Positions 1 to 6,758 of a stretch of DNA of 9,340 nt are shown piece after piece. This stretch comes from Bacteroidota bacterium (GTDB lineage: Bacteria > Bacteroidota > Bacteroidia > Flavobacteriales > Flavobacteriaceae): positions 1 through 9,340 of the forward strand of contig JAEWCF010000090.1 of assembly GCA_023390775.1 (NCBI GenBank), in the 5' to 3' direction. The position numbers and the translations under genes are program-made. Below the pieces are notes generated by a model. It was not told the DNA's origin. It saw only the letters and a program-made list of their open reading frames with translations, and did not search any database. Positions within the stretch are counted from its first letter, which is position 1, and each line of letters starts with the position of its first letter.

Positions 1-933
1 GATAACCGCCAGCAGGTCGCCGAAGTCCCCGGCAAGAAAAATATCAGTCCGGATAACCAGGCCGGTCCCGAACGTATCCTGTCGGTACAGAACCCCGAGA
101 AGGCGATTGCCGTACAGGATGCGTCGGTTAAAAAAGATTCGGTGGTTGTTGCTGCCGCCGAACCTAATGCGCTGGAAGAATTGCTAATTGAAAAAGAAGA
201 AAAAGAAAAGAAGGTTACCTCTGATGCTAAATTAAATAGGTGGCAAATTACCTCAAATGTTGCCCCTATTTATTTTAGTTCAGCTTCAAACGGATCGCCG
301 ATCGACTCCAGGCTCGAAGAGACAAGCAAGTCCTATAAGACCAGCGTTTCTTACGGTGCCGGTGTCCAGTACGCCCTCAACAAGCGGCTTAGCGTCCGGT
401 CCGGAGTCAATGCGCTCGCACTCGAGTACGCCACGACCGACATCTTTTTCATGCAAACGCCCAACGCCACGCCTCTGCGGAACGTGAGGACCAATCTGCA
501 GGGATCATTGATCCAGGTCGAGAGCGACCCGGGAATGGTGTCGATGGCAACGTCAAGGGGCGACAAGCGTTACGACGGGATGCTCAACCAACGCATCGGT
601 TATATTGAAGTTCCCGTTGAAATGTCCTATCAGATCCTTCAAAAACGCTTTGGGGTTGCCCTGATCGGCGGATTCAGTACGCTGTTCCTCAACCAGAATG
701 AGGTGTCGATTGAAGGTACGGGGCTCAACATGACCATCGGCGAGGCCAACAACCTCAACCCGATGCATTTCTCGACCAACGTCGGCTTGGGAATCAAATA
801 TGATTTTTTAAAATCGCTGCAATTCAAGGTCGAACCGATCGTGAAATATCAGCTCAATACATTCAGCAATGATTCGGGGAATTTCAGACCGTTTTTCCTC
901 GGAATCTATACAGGCCTGAATTACCGTTTTTAA
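1..933 (+). CDS. Outer-membrane beta-barrel protein, C-terminal part (5' end outside window)
   Basis: The frame is open from base 1 to the TAA at 931-933, giving 310 residues; the gene begins before the window, so the internal ATG/GTG candidates near 142 are not the real start. The first ~75 residues are a hydrophilic linker rich in Asp, Glu, Lys and Gln, ending in a charged run (EKEEKEKK) around residues 66-73. From about residue 79 the sequence alternates in the way of membrane beta strands (for example the stretches ending FKVEPIVKYQL and FFLGIYTGLNYRF) and closes on Tyr-Arg-Phe; a terminal Phe is the usual BAM recognition signal. Family knowledge: Bacteroidota have many such porin-family/PorT-like barrels, some with an N-terminal membrane anchor and linker encoded next to a sigma factor gene. 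Whether this one has such an anchor cannot be seen. The substrate or function is unknown; a structural or small-molecule porin role is inference. Confidence 0.8.
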   Translation, partial: DNRQQVAEVPGKKNISPDNQAGPERILSVQNPEKAIAVQDASVKKDSVVVAAAEPNALEELLIEKEEKEKKVTSDAKLNRWQITSNVAPIYFSSASNGSPIDSRLEETSKSYKTSVSYGAGVQYALNKRLSVRSGVNALALEYATTDIFFMQTPNATPLRNVRTNLQGSLIQVESDPGMVSMATSRGDKRYDGMLNQRIGYIEVPVEMSYQILQKRFGVALIGGFSTLFLNQNEVSIEGTGLNMTIGEANNLNPMHFSTNVGLGIKYDFLKSLQFKVEPIVKYQLNTFSNDSGNFRPFFLGIYTGLNYRF

Positions 934-962
934 GTTGGTTTTGCTTTAGTTAGGTTAAATGA

Positions 963-976
963 ACTGCTTCGGCAGT
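963..976. other. Small TTCG-loop hairpin before the terminator
   Basis: ACTGC (963-967) pairs with GCAGT (972-976) around the very stable loop TTCG. It stands between the barrel gene stop and the main terminator hairpin and probably assists termination or protects the 3' end of the mRNA. It has no U tract of its own directly after it. Confidence 0.45.
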
Positions 977-977
977 G

Positions 978-1009
978 AAAAAGCGTTCTTTCCGGAGGGC
1001 GCTTTTTTT
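978..1009. terminator. Bidirectional intrinsic terminator between convergent genes
   Basis: Bases 978-989 pair with 996-1007 (AAAAAGCGTTCT with AGGGCGCTTTTT, including two G-T pairs) around a six-base loop. On the + strand it ends in seven Ts (1003-1009); on the - strand the complementary A run at 978-982 gives a U tract. It can therefore end both the barrel gene transcript (+) and the acyltransferase transcript (-). The T run overlaps the acyltransferase stop codon (1008-1010). Confidence 0.8.
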
Positions 1010-1757
1010 ATTTCCCGAAATCGCGCAGGCCCTGCAGAATGATCTCCCGCGCCTGTTCCCGCGTGTCCCGAATGTCCTTTTTGTCCTCGGCCGAAAGCCC
1101 CTGGGTTTGGATAAAATGGTGGATCCTTGACCGCATCCGGCCCGGGCTTCCGCTTAAAAAGGTATAGGAAAACCTCTTTTTGTTATCGGGGAAGGTAAGC
1201 GGGACGATGGGAATCTGATGTTCGATGGCCAATCGGAACGCACCATCCTTGAACTCGTCGAGTAAAATAGACTGGTCATCAGGAACCCCGCCCTCAGGGA
1301 AGATGCAAATGCTGAGGCCTTGCTCCAATCGCAATTGCGCACGACGGAAGACCTCCATCCGGCTTTTGGAACTGCTGCGGTCCACCATGATGCACGTCCG
1401 TTTGTAGAAAAACCCGAACAAAGGGATCTTCCCGAGTTCCTTCTTCCCAACAAAAACGAACGGGTTGCGAATCACGGCCAGCATGAGCATGATATCCGCC
1501 ATCGAAGTGTGGTTGGCGATGAACATGTAGCTCTTACCGCGTTCGGGAACCTGGTCGGCGATGACGCTAAAACGAAACCCCATGCCGATGAGGATCACCT
1601 TTGCCCAAATCCTGGCCATGATGAAAAAATAAGGATACCATTTCTCCCGCAGGATGGACACCAGCAAAAACGGAAACATGACGATGATCGGCACGGTTAC
1701 CAATACGTAGAACCATATGCGCCAAAGCACCCAAAAAACGATTTTCAGCCCCCTCAT
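1008..1757 (-). CDS. 1-acyl-sn-glycerol-3-phosphate acyltransferase (PlsC/LPLAT family)
   Basis: Membrane-bound acyltransferase of the PlsC/LPLAT family, predicted to transfer a fatty acyl chain to lysophosphatidic acid at the inner membrane, making phosphatidic acid for phospholipid synthesis. From the start at 1757 it has 249 residues. A strongly hydrophobic N-terminal segment (about residues 5-35) is a membrane anchor. The catalytic HX4D box is seen as NHTSMAD (His83, Asp88), followed by the block around VGKKELGKIPLFGFF, and the block III motif FPEGG (about 153-157) in place of the more common FPEGT. An in-frame ATG at 1775 would add six residues, but a -7 box lies between the two ATGs, so 1757 is preferred. 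The reading frame stays open to 1997, but that extension overlaps trpS and is not believed. It converges on the barrel gene and diverges from trpS. Exact acyl substrate and physiological acceptor are inferred; an ornithine- or other aminolipid acyltransferase is possible. Confidence 0.87.
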   Translation of the reverse strand: MRGLKIVFWVLWRIWFYVLVTVPIIVMFPFLLVSILREKWYPYFFIMARIWAKVILIGMGFRFSVIADQVPERGKSYMFIANHTSMADIMLMLAVIRNPFVFVGKKELGKIPLFGFFYKRTCIMVDRSSSKSRMEVFRRAQLRLEQGLSICIFPEGGVPDDQSILLDEFKDGAFRLAIEHQIPIVPLTFPDNKKRFSYTFLSGSPGRMRSRIHHFIQTQGLSAEDKKDIRDTREQAREIILQGLRDFGK

Positions 1758-1762
1758 GCGCC

Positions 1763-1770
1763 CAAAAGTA
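1763..1770 (-). promoter_or_regulatory. -7 promoter box for the acyltransferase gene
   Basis: On the - strand this reads TACTTTTG, an exact match to the Bacteroidota -7 consensus TAnnTTTG. Only five bases separate it from the ATG at 1757, so transcription would start at or next to that start codon. I see no good -33 TTG/TTTG at the usual spacing, so this is a half-site call. Confidence 0.5.
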
Positions 1771-1795
1771 CGCATAAGAATATCATATAATCGCT

Positions 1796-1803
1796 TAACT
1801 TTG
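1796..1803 (+). promoter_or_regulatory. -7 promoter box for trpS
   Basis: TAACTTTG exactly matches TAnnTTTG. It ends 15 bases before the trpS ATG, so the 5' leader would be only about ten bases. No leader peptide, T-box or attenuator fits in that space. A -33 element is not obvious. It lies back to back with the acyltransferase box on the other strand. Confidence 0.6.
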
Positions 1804-1818
1804 CGGCAAACATCAGCC

Positions 1819-2796
1819 ATGCCCAAAATACTTACGGGAATCCAGAGCACCGGCACGCCCCATTTGGGCAATCTTCTCGGCGCCATCATCCCGGCCATCG
1901 AAATGTCTGCGGACCCTTCCAACCAATCTTTTCTGTTCATCGCCGATCTGCATTCGGCTACGCAGATCAAGAATGCCGAGACCCTGCGAAACAACACCCA
2001 AAGTACGGCTGCGGTCTGGCTCGCATGCGGATTGGATACCGATAAGGTGGTCTTTTATCGCCAGTCCGATGTTCCGCAAACCGCCGAATTATCCTGGTAT
2101 TTGAGTTGCTTTTTTCCTTTCCAAAGGCTTACCCTGGCCCACTCCTTCAAGGACAAGGCTGACCGGTTGGAAGATGTCAACGCCGGCCTGTTTACCTATC
2201 CGATGCTGATGGCCGCTGACATCTTATTGTACGATATCGATTATGTCCCCGTCGGGAAAGACCAATTGCAGCACATCGAGATCACCCGTGATGTCGCCTC
2301 GAGGTTCAACCATCAGATGGGCGAAACTTTTGTGCTTCCCGAACCAAAAACCGGGCAGGACACGATGCTCGTACCCGGTACCGACGGCCATAAAATGAGC
2401 AAATCGCGCGGCAATTACATCAATATCTTTCTGGACGACAAGGCCCTGCGCAAGCAAATCATGTCCATAGAAACCGACAGTACGCCACTCGAGGACCCCA
2501 AGGACCCCGACACATGCAAGATCTTTGCGATTTATCGATTGATCGCCTCCGACGAACAACAAGGGCAAATGCGCGCCAAATATCAAAATCCGAATCGCGA
2601 TTTTGGATACGGGCACGCCAAACAGGAACTTTTCGAGCTGATCTTAAAACGTTTTGAAACCGAGAGGGCGCGGTACAATTATTTCATTTCAAACCCGGAT
2701 CAGATTGAGGCCCTTTTGCTGGCCGGTGCTGCCAAAGCCTCAACTACTGCCGATGCCGTGTTGGCCCGGGTTCGTGCCAAGCTTGGATATCGCTAG
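1819..2796 (+). CDS. trpS: Tryptophan--tRNA ligase
   Basis: Class I aminoacyl-tRNA synthetase that activates tryptophan with ATP and charges tRNA-Trp in the cytoplasm. The protein has 325 residues, normal for bacterial TrpS. Both class I signatures are present: the HIGH-type motif as TGTPHLGN (residues 11-18) and KMSKS at 192-196 (KMSKSRGN). Other family-typical stretches are FIADLHSAT, the TYPMLMAADILLYD block and VPVGKDQLQHIE, which shape the active site. The start at 1819 is chosen because it gives the usual N-terminus (MPKILTGIQSTG) and lies just downstream of a -7 box; an in-frame upstream ATG at 1717 falls inside the divergent acyltransferase gene. The stop (TAG, 2794-2796) overlaps the dprA stop on the other strand. 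Housekeeping gene, probably monocistronic. Confidence 0.97.
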   Translation: MPKILTGIQSTGTPHLGNLLGAIIPAIEMSADPSNQSFLFIADLHSATQIKNAETLRNNTQSTAAVWLACGLDTDKVVFYRQSDVPQTAELSWYLSCFFPFQRLTLAHSFKDKADRLEDVNAGLFTYPMLMAADILLYDIDYVPVGKDQLQHIEITRDVASRFNHQMGETFVLPEPKTGQDTMLVPGTDGHKMSKSRGNYINIFLDDKALRKQIMSIETDSTPLEDPKDPDTCKIFAIYRLIASDEQQGQMRAKYQNPNRDFGYGHAKQELFELILKRFETERARYNYFISNPDQIEALLLAGAAKASTTADAVLARVRAKLGYR

Positions 2797-3884
2797 ATCG
2801 CCTCGAAAAACTTTCCGGGCAGCGGCCGGACCACTCCCTTGAGTTCCATATCGAGCAGTGTGGGTGAAAGCTCGAAAATAGGAAGCCCGCAGTCATTGGC
2901 GATAACATCGATCATCTCGCGCCCCTTGGCCAACAAATAATCGTAAATTCTTTGCTCGAGGTTGCCGAGTTCAACAAACAATCGTTTCTGGACGGGCTTT
3001 TGCCTCGTTTCCCAACCCATGATATAGACAAGGTCGGCGGCGGAGGTAATCATGTGCGCCTTTTGCGACTTGATCAGGTTGTTGCATCCGTGTGCCAAAG
3101 CATCCCCGGGCCTTCCGGGAACCGCAAAGACCTCGCGGTTATAGTCATTGGCTAAATTGGCCGTAATGAGCGAACCTCCTTTTTCGGCAGATTCGATGAC
3201 CACGGTCGCCTCGCTTAATCCTGCAACGATACGGTTGCGTTGTACGAAGTTTTGCTTCATGGGTTCGGTGCCGATGGTAAATTCGGTGAGGATCCCGCCC
3301 CGCATCTCGACCATTGTCCGCGCGAAAGAGGTGTGCCGATGCGGATATATCCGGTCAAGCCCGTGCGCCACCACGCCGATGGTCTGCAACCCGCAGGAAA
3401 CGGCCGTCTGGTGCGCCGTGATATCGGCACCAAAAGCAAGCCCGCTCACAATAACGGGATCGAGAGGCGAAAGCGATTCGATCAATTCGCGGCAAAAGGC
3501 AGCGCCGGCAAGGCTGAGGTTGCGTGTACCCACAATGCTGATCACGCGGCGGCCTGTCAAATTGAGGTTGCCTTTAGAAAATAAGATGATGGGAGCGTCG
3601 GGAATGTGCCGAAGCCGATACGGATACCCTTCATCCGAAGGAAGATGGGCCTGAATGCCGTTTTCCCGGATGAACGTCAGTTCCCGCTGGACGGTCTCGA
3701 AAGACAGATTCCGAAGGGCAGAAATCTGGTCCTGCTTAAGCCCTGCGGCCTGGAGTTCTTTGGCCGAGGCGGTGAACGATGCTTGGGCCGACCCGAAGGC
3801 GGCAATCAGTTTTTTAGCGGAAATGTCCCCAATGCCGGGTGCCATCCGCAGAGCGATGGTGTAAAATAATTCTGTATGGCGCAT
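2793..3884 (-). CDS. dprA: DNA processing protein DprA (Smf)
   Basis: Cytoplasmic single-strand DNA-binding protein that in natural transformation loads RecA on incoming DNA; it is also kept in many species not known to be competent. 363 residues, full length for the family. Residues 14-35 (APGIGDISAKKLIAAFG) form a helix-hairpin-helix-like N-terminal region. The extended Rossmann fold DprA domain covers about 80-285 and shows its hallmark motifs: SIVGTRN (116-122), VSGLAFGADITAH (146-158), QRNRIVAGLSEATVVIE (215-231) with KGGSLITA (235-242), and FAVPG (253-257). About 305-363 is a small winged-helix domain of the DprA C-terminal type. The ATG at 3884 gives the expected N-terminus. It is convergent with trpS, overlapping by four bases, and divergent from the HU/SPOR gene. 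No other competence genes are in the window. Confidence 0.96.
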   Translation of the reverse strand: MRHTELFYTIALRMAPGIGDISAKKLIAAFGSAQASFTASAKELQAAGLKQDQISALRNLSFETVQRELTFIRENGIQAHLPSDEGYPYRLRHIPDAPIILFSKGNLNLTGRRVISIVGTRNLSLAGAAFCRELIESLSPLDPVIVSGLAFGADITAHQTAVSCGLQTIGVVAHGLDRIYPHRHTSFARTMVEMRGGILTEFTIGTEPMKQNFVQRNRIVAGLSEATVVIESAEKGGSLITANLANDYNREVFAVPGRPGDALAHGCNNLIKSQKAHMITSAADLVYIMGWETRQKPVQKRLFVELGNLEQRIYDYLLAKGREMIDVIANDCGLPIFELSPTLLDMELKGVVRPLPGKFFEAI

Positions 3885-3900
3885 ATAAAATAATGAAACC

Positions 3901-3908
3901 GAAATTTA
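3901..3908 (-). promoter_or_regulatory. Possible -7 box for dprA
   Basis: On the - strand this reads TAAATTTC, seven of eight positions like TAnnTTTG (the last G is C). It ends 16 bases before the dprA ATG. The surrounding 3885-3984 stretch is AT-rich compared with the genes, as expected of a divergent promoter region. Single near-match without a clear -33 element. Confidence 0.3.
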
Positions 3909-3971
3909 GCCTTTTCGCGGCAATTGTTGAAAAAATCTGTTGATAAAATTTCGTTGCCAAGGCCTATTGAA

Positions 3972-3979
3972 TAACTTTG
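3972..3979 (+). promoter_or_regulatory. -7 promoter box for the HU/SPOR gene
   Basis: TAACTTTG, identical to the trpS box. Only five bases lie between it and the ATG at 3985, so the transcript would begin at or within a base or two of the start codon. This supports 3985 as the true start, since the next in-frame ATG upstream (3940) would lie before the promoter. Confidence 0.55.
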
Positions 3980-3984
3980 CCAAT

Positions 3985-4920
3985 ATGAAAATCGAGCAAT
4001 ATATTTCGCAGTTGCTTTACCGCTACCCGTGCGTTACGGTACCGGGTTTTGGCGCTTTCCTGTCCGAACCGCAACCCGCCCAGCTCGACGAGGCTTCCAG
4101 TGCGTTTTATCCGCCTAAAAAACTGATTTCCTTCAACGCGATGCTCAAGTCCAACGATGGGCTTCTCGCACAGCACGTGGCCCGGACCGAAGGCCGCACT
4201 TTCGAGGACGCGCTCGAGGCCATCCGAAGCGAAGTGTCGATCTGGACCAACATCCTCGAACTCAACGACAAATTCATTTTGAAGAATGTCGGCGAGATAT
4301 CGCTGAATCCCGAGGGCAACATGGTCTTCACACCCTACGAGAACCTGAATTACCTGACCGATTCGTTTGGGCTGAGCTCATTTGTTTCTCCCGCCGTCCA
4401 ACGCGAAGTTTATAAAAAACAAGTTGAGGCGCTTGAGGAAAAAACGCCAATTACCATCCTTCCCAAAACCCGGAGCAAATCGCATGTCTGGAAATATGCC
4501 GCCGTTTTCGTGGTAGGCCTGGGCGTAGCAGGCGTGTTCGGGGTCAGGATGTACAACGACCAGGTCGCGCGCGAAACTCTTGCGGTACAGCAACAGGTCC
4601 AACAGGACGTGCAGCAGAAAATTCAGGAGGCCACTTTCTTTATTGACAATCCCATTCCGGCGGTGACGCTTTCGGTAAAGGATGAAAAAATGCCCTACCA
4701 TGTGGTGGCCGGTGCATTCAGGCTTGAATCCAACGCTTCCAAAGCGCACCGTCAATTGAGCCGGCTTGGGTACAAATCGCGCAAACTTGAGCCAAATGGC
4801 CACGGGCTTTACCCGGTCCTGTACGGAAGTTTTCCCACTTATAAAGATGCCTACCGAGCCATGTCCAAAATTAAGCGAACACACAATCCCGACGCCTGGC
4901 TCCTCATAAAAGAACTTTAA
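3985..4920 (+). CDS. HU-CCDC81 and SPOR domain-containing membrane protein
   Basis: A 311-residue protein with three parts. Residues 1-125 resemble the prokaryotic HU-CCDC81-type (HU/IHF-fold) domain pair: MKIEQYISQLLYRYPCVTVP followed by GFGAF, and a second unit with FILKNVGEISLNPEGN. Residues ~170-188 are a single membrane helix. Residues 193-216 are Gln-rich, probably a coiled coil. Residues 236-311 are a SPOR domain (YHVVAGAFRLESNA, then LYPVLYGSFPTYKDAYRAM), a fold that binds denuded peptidoglycan at division sites. Expected topology: HU-like part in the cytoplasm, SPOR part in the periplasm, though this is inference. The family is widespread in Bacteroidota and uncharacterised in detail; a role in cell division or in linking nucleoid and wall is plausible. 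The start at 3985 is set by the -7 box just before it. A terminator follows directly. Confidence 0.88.
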   Translation: MKIEQYISQLLYRYPCVTVPGFGAFLSEPQPAQLDEASSAFYPPKKLISFNAMLKSNDGLLAQHVARTEGRTFEDALEAIRSEVSIWTNILELNDKFILKNVGEISLNPEGNMVFTPYENLNYLTDSFGLSSFVSPAVQREVYKKQVEALEEKTPITILPKTRSKSHVWKYAAVFVVGLGVAGVFGVRMYNDQVARETLAVQQQVQQDVQQKIQEATFFIDNPIPAVTLSVKDEKMPYHVVAGAFRLESNASKAHRQLSRLGYKSRKLEPNGHGLYPVLYGSFPTYKDAYRAMSKIKRTHNPDAWLLIKEL

Positions 4921-4923
4921 AAC

Positions 4924-4949
4924 ATCCCGTAACCACGGGATTTTTTTTT
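4924..4949 (+). terminator. Intrinsic terminator of the HU/SPOR gene
   Basis: A perfect seven-base-pair stem, ATCCCGT (4924-4930) with ACGGGAT (4935-4941), around the loop AACC, is followed by a run of nine Ts (4941-4949). It begins three bases after the stop codon and ends nine bases before the next gene's -7 box, so the thioesterase gene is a separate transcription unit. Confidence 0.88.
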
Positions 4950-4958
4950 GAAGAATCT

Positions 4959-4966
4959 TAACTTTG
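4959..4966 (+). promoter_or_regulatory. -7 promoter box for the thioesterase gene
   Basis: TAACTTTG again, 12 bases before the ATG at 4979. An in-frame TTG at 4964 is part of this box and so is very unlikely to be the start codon. The usual -33 region falls on the preceding terminator hairpin; no clear TTTG is visible there. Confidence 0.6.
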
Positions 4967-4978
4967 AAAGAAAAAACA

Positions 4979-5488
4979 ATGCACCCGAAAAGCCCTTCCG
5001 AATCACTTACCGTTCTAACCGATCTCGTCCTTCCAAGCGAAACCAATCCGCTCAACAATCTGTTTGGCGGTGAGCTACTCGCCCGGATGGACCGCGCGGC
5101 CAGTATTGCGGCCCGGCGCCACTCCCGCAGGATCACGGTAACGGCATCGGTAAACCATGTGGCTTTCAACCGCTCGATCCCTTTGGGAAGCGTCGTGACG
5201 ATCGAGGCAAAGGTGTCCAGGAGTTTCAAGAGTTCGATGGAGATCTTTATCGACGTATGGATCGAAGACCGCGAATCGGGGATCAGGACCAAGGCAAACG
5301 AGGCGATCTATACTTTTGTTGCGGTGGACGATACGGGACGACCGGTTGAAGTTCCGCCCATTTCACCGGAAACCGATCTTGAAAAACAACGGTTTGACGC
5401 AGCCCTGAGGCGCAAACAGCTTAGCCTGGTCCTCGCGGGCAAAATGAAGCCGGACGATGCAACCGAGCTCAAGGCCTTGTTTGTCTAG
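4979..5488 (+). CDS. Acyl-CoA thioesterase (hotdog fold, YciA/BFIT type)
   Basis: Cytoplasmic enzyme that hydrolyses acyl-CoA to free fatty acid and CoA. 169 residues, a single hotdog domain. The N-terminal signature is visible as N23 followed by the NNLFGGELLARMD stretch (26-38) with Asp38, and the central strand block as VTASVNHVAFNRSIPLGSVV, both typical of the YciA/BFIT/ACOT group. The stretch around GIRTKANEAIYTFVAVD fits the later strands. The tail (about 125-169) is hydrophilic and less conserved. The ATG at 4979 is chosen over the TTG at 4964, which would fall in the -7 box. It ends only 13 bases before the convergent EnvC-like gene, with no obvious terminator between them. Chain-length preference cannot be read from the sequence. 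Confidence 0.93.
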   Translation: MHPKSPSESLTVLTDLVLPSETNPLNNLFGGELLARMDRAASIAARRHSRRITVTASVNHVAFNRSIPLGSVVTIEAKVSRSFKSSMEIFIDVWIEDRESGIRTKANEAIYTFVAVDDTGRPVEVPPISPETDLEKQRFDAALRRKQLSLVLAGKMKPDDATELKALFV

Positions 5489-5501
5489 AAAAACTTGAAA
5501 T

Positions 5502-6758
5502 TTACATTCCGGCCAGCCACGATTGCGGGTTCACGTAAGTCGTGTTCTGCGAAATCATGAATTTGATCACCGTCTTGCCCGTGTCCCCATTGGTCCTGAT
5601 GCGCCCTATGTTCTGGTTGATCCTGACTTTGTCTCCCTTGCTGACGCTGACGCTGCTCAGGTTTTGGTAAACCGTGAAAAAGTCCCCGTGCTGGATCATG
5701 ACGGCTTTGTTGACCGGGGAGAGGACGATCACGCTCGTCACTTCCCCGCCAAAGACCGCTCGGGCGCTGGCTCCGTTTTCGGTAGTGATTTCCACTCCGC
5801 TGTTATGCACGATGAGCGATTTGTGAACCGGATGCGGCTGATCGCCGTAGCCCAGGGTCACGACGCCTTTCTCCACCGGCCACGGTAGCCTGCCGCGGTT
5901 CGCCCTGAAATTATCCGAAATCACCTTGCCCTCCGGGGTCAGGACGATCTTGGCCGTGGAACTCGTAGCGGTCTTGGCTGCCGAGGATGACTTGGACGGA
6001 TTTGCCTTAGCTGCTGCTTCGGTCTTGCGGTTGGCCGCCGCGATCGCATCCCGGATCAGTTTGTTGATTTGCCTGTCGATTGCCTTCGACTCCTTTTGTT
6101 TTTTGGCAATCTCAGACGCAATCTGCTTCTTGTTGCGCCGGATTTCCTGCACGATCTTCTCCTGCTCCTGGCGCTCCTTTTCGAGTTCCTGCTTCTCTTT
6201 TTGGTTTTCGGCAAGCAATTTTTGCTTTTCGGCCTTTTGCGCACCGAGTTTCTGATTGAATACTTCCAGCTGCTGGGTCTTGCCCTTTATCTCGTCTCCC
6301 TGCGCGCGGCGAAAACTCGCATACTGCTTCATGTACTGCGCGCGTTTGTAGGCCTGCAGGAAGTTTTCGGAAGACAACAGGAACATCGCCCGGCTCTGTT
6401 CGCTGCGGCTCTTGTAGGATTTGCGGATCATCTCGGCATAATCGGCGCGCAAATCTTCCAGGTCTTTCTTCAATTTGTTGATCTGCACTTGGTTGATATA
6501 CATGTCATTGTTGAGGAGCCTCGTCTGTTTCTCGGTGGTCTGAATGAGGTTTTCCTTGAGCCGGATCTTTTTCTGCTGAAGGATCAGCTCGGTGGTCACG
6601 GATTTTTCCTTTGATTTTACCGACTGCAACAGCTTTTGGTTTTCCAGTATCTCACGCTGGATCTGGGCCTTGCGTTCTTCCAACTTCTCCTGTTGAGACG
6701 GTTGGCCCCACGAAGTGGCCGCGCAAAACATGATAAGGCATAGAAGAAATTTGTGCAT
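5502..6758 (-). CDS. EnvC-like murein hydrolase activator (LytM/M23 domain, degenerate)
   Basis: Predicted secreted periplasmic protein of 418 residues: signal peptide 1-18 (MHKFLLCLIMFCAATSWG), a long coiled coil about 20-240 rich in Glu, Lys and Gln, an Ala/Ser/Lys linker about 240-270, and a C-terminal LytM (peptidase M23) domain about 295-418. The zinc-binding residues of active M23 enzymes are missing: the HxGxD motif is NSGVE (319-323), and the HxH motif is replaced by IKFMIS (398-403). This is the pattern of EnvC, which does not cut peptidoglycan itself but activates amidases at the septum; that role is inferred by family. The ATG at 6758 is preferred; an in-frame TTG at 6776, created within a tandem repeat, would add six residues before the signal peptide. 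Last gene of the - strand operon, about 20 bases after the DUF4292 stop. Confidence 0.9.
   Translation of the reverse strand: MHKFLLCLIMFCAATSWGQPSQQEKLEERKAQIQREILENQKLLQSVKSKEKSVTTELILQQKKIRLKENLIQTTEKQTRLLNNDMYINQVQINKLKKDLEDLRADYAEMIRKSYKSRSEQSRAMFLLSSENFLQAYKRAQYMKQYASFRRAQGDEIKGKTQQLEVFNQKLGAQKAEKQKLLAENQKEKQELEKERQEQEKIVQEIRRNKKQIASEIAKKQKESKAIDRQINKLIRDAIAAANRKTEAAAKANPSKSSSAAKTATSSTAKIVLTPEGKVISDNFRANRGRLPWPVEKGVVTLGYGDQPHPVHKSLIVHNSGVEITTENGASARAVFGGEVTSVIVLSPVNKAVMIQHGDFFTVYQNLSSVSVSKGDKVRINQNIGRIRTNGDTGKTVIKFMISQNTTYVNPQSWLAGM

Noticed and set aside
1758..1997. Extended N-terminus of the acyltransferase up to an ATG at 1997
   Set aside because: The extension lies wholly over the divergent trpS gene and its promoter, contains no family sequence, and comes before the -7 box at 1763-1770.
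2793..3884. dprA as sign of a competence or phage-defence cluster
   Set aside because: Neighbours are housekeeping and envelope genes; DprA alone is found in most bacteria and no defence-type gene is in the window.
3954..3983. Direct repeat TTGCCAA at 3954-3960 and 3977-3983 as a possible operator
   Set aside because: Seven bases repeated once in an AT-rich intergenic region is weak, and the second copy partly coincides with the -7 box and the start region; no symmetry supports a regulator site.
4378..5292. Long open frame on the - strand (304 codons) across the HU/SPOR and thioesterase genes
   Set aside because: It is antisense to two well-supported genes and the terminator between them; its translation shows no recognisable domain, and GC-rich codons opposite a real gene often leave such frames open.
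6069..6614. Open frame on the + strand with a Leu/Phe-rich, membrane-like translation
   Set aside because: It is the reverse complement of the Glu/Lys/Gln coiled coil of the EnvC-like protein; GAA/AAG/CAG codons read backwards give Phe and Leu.
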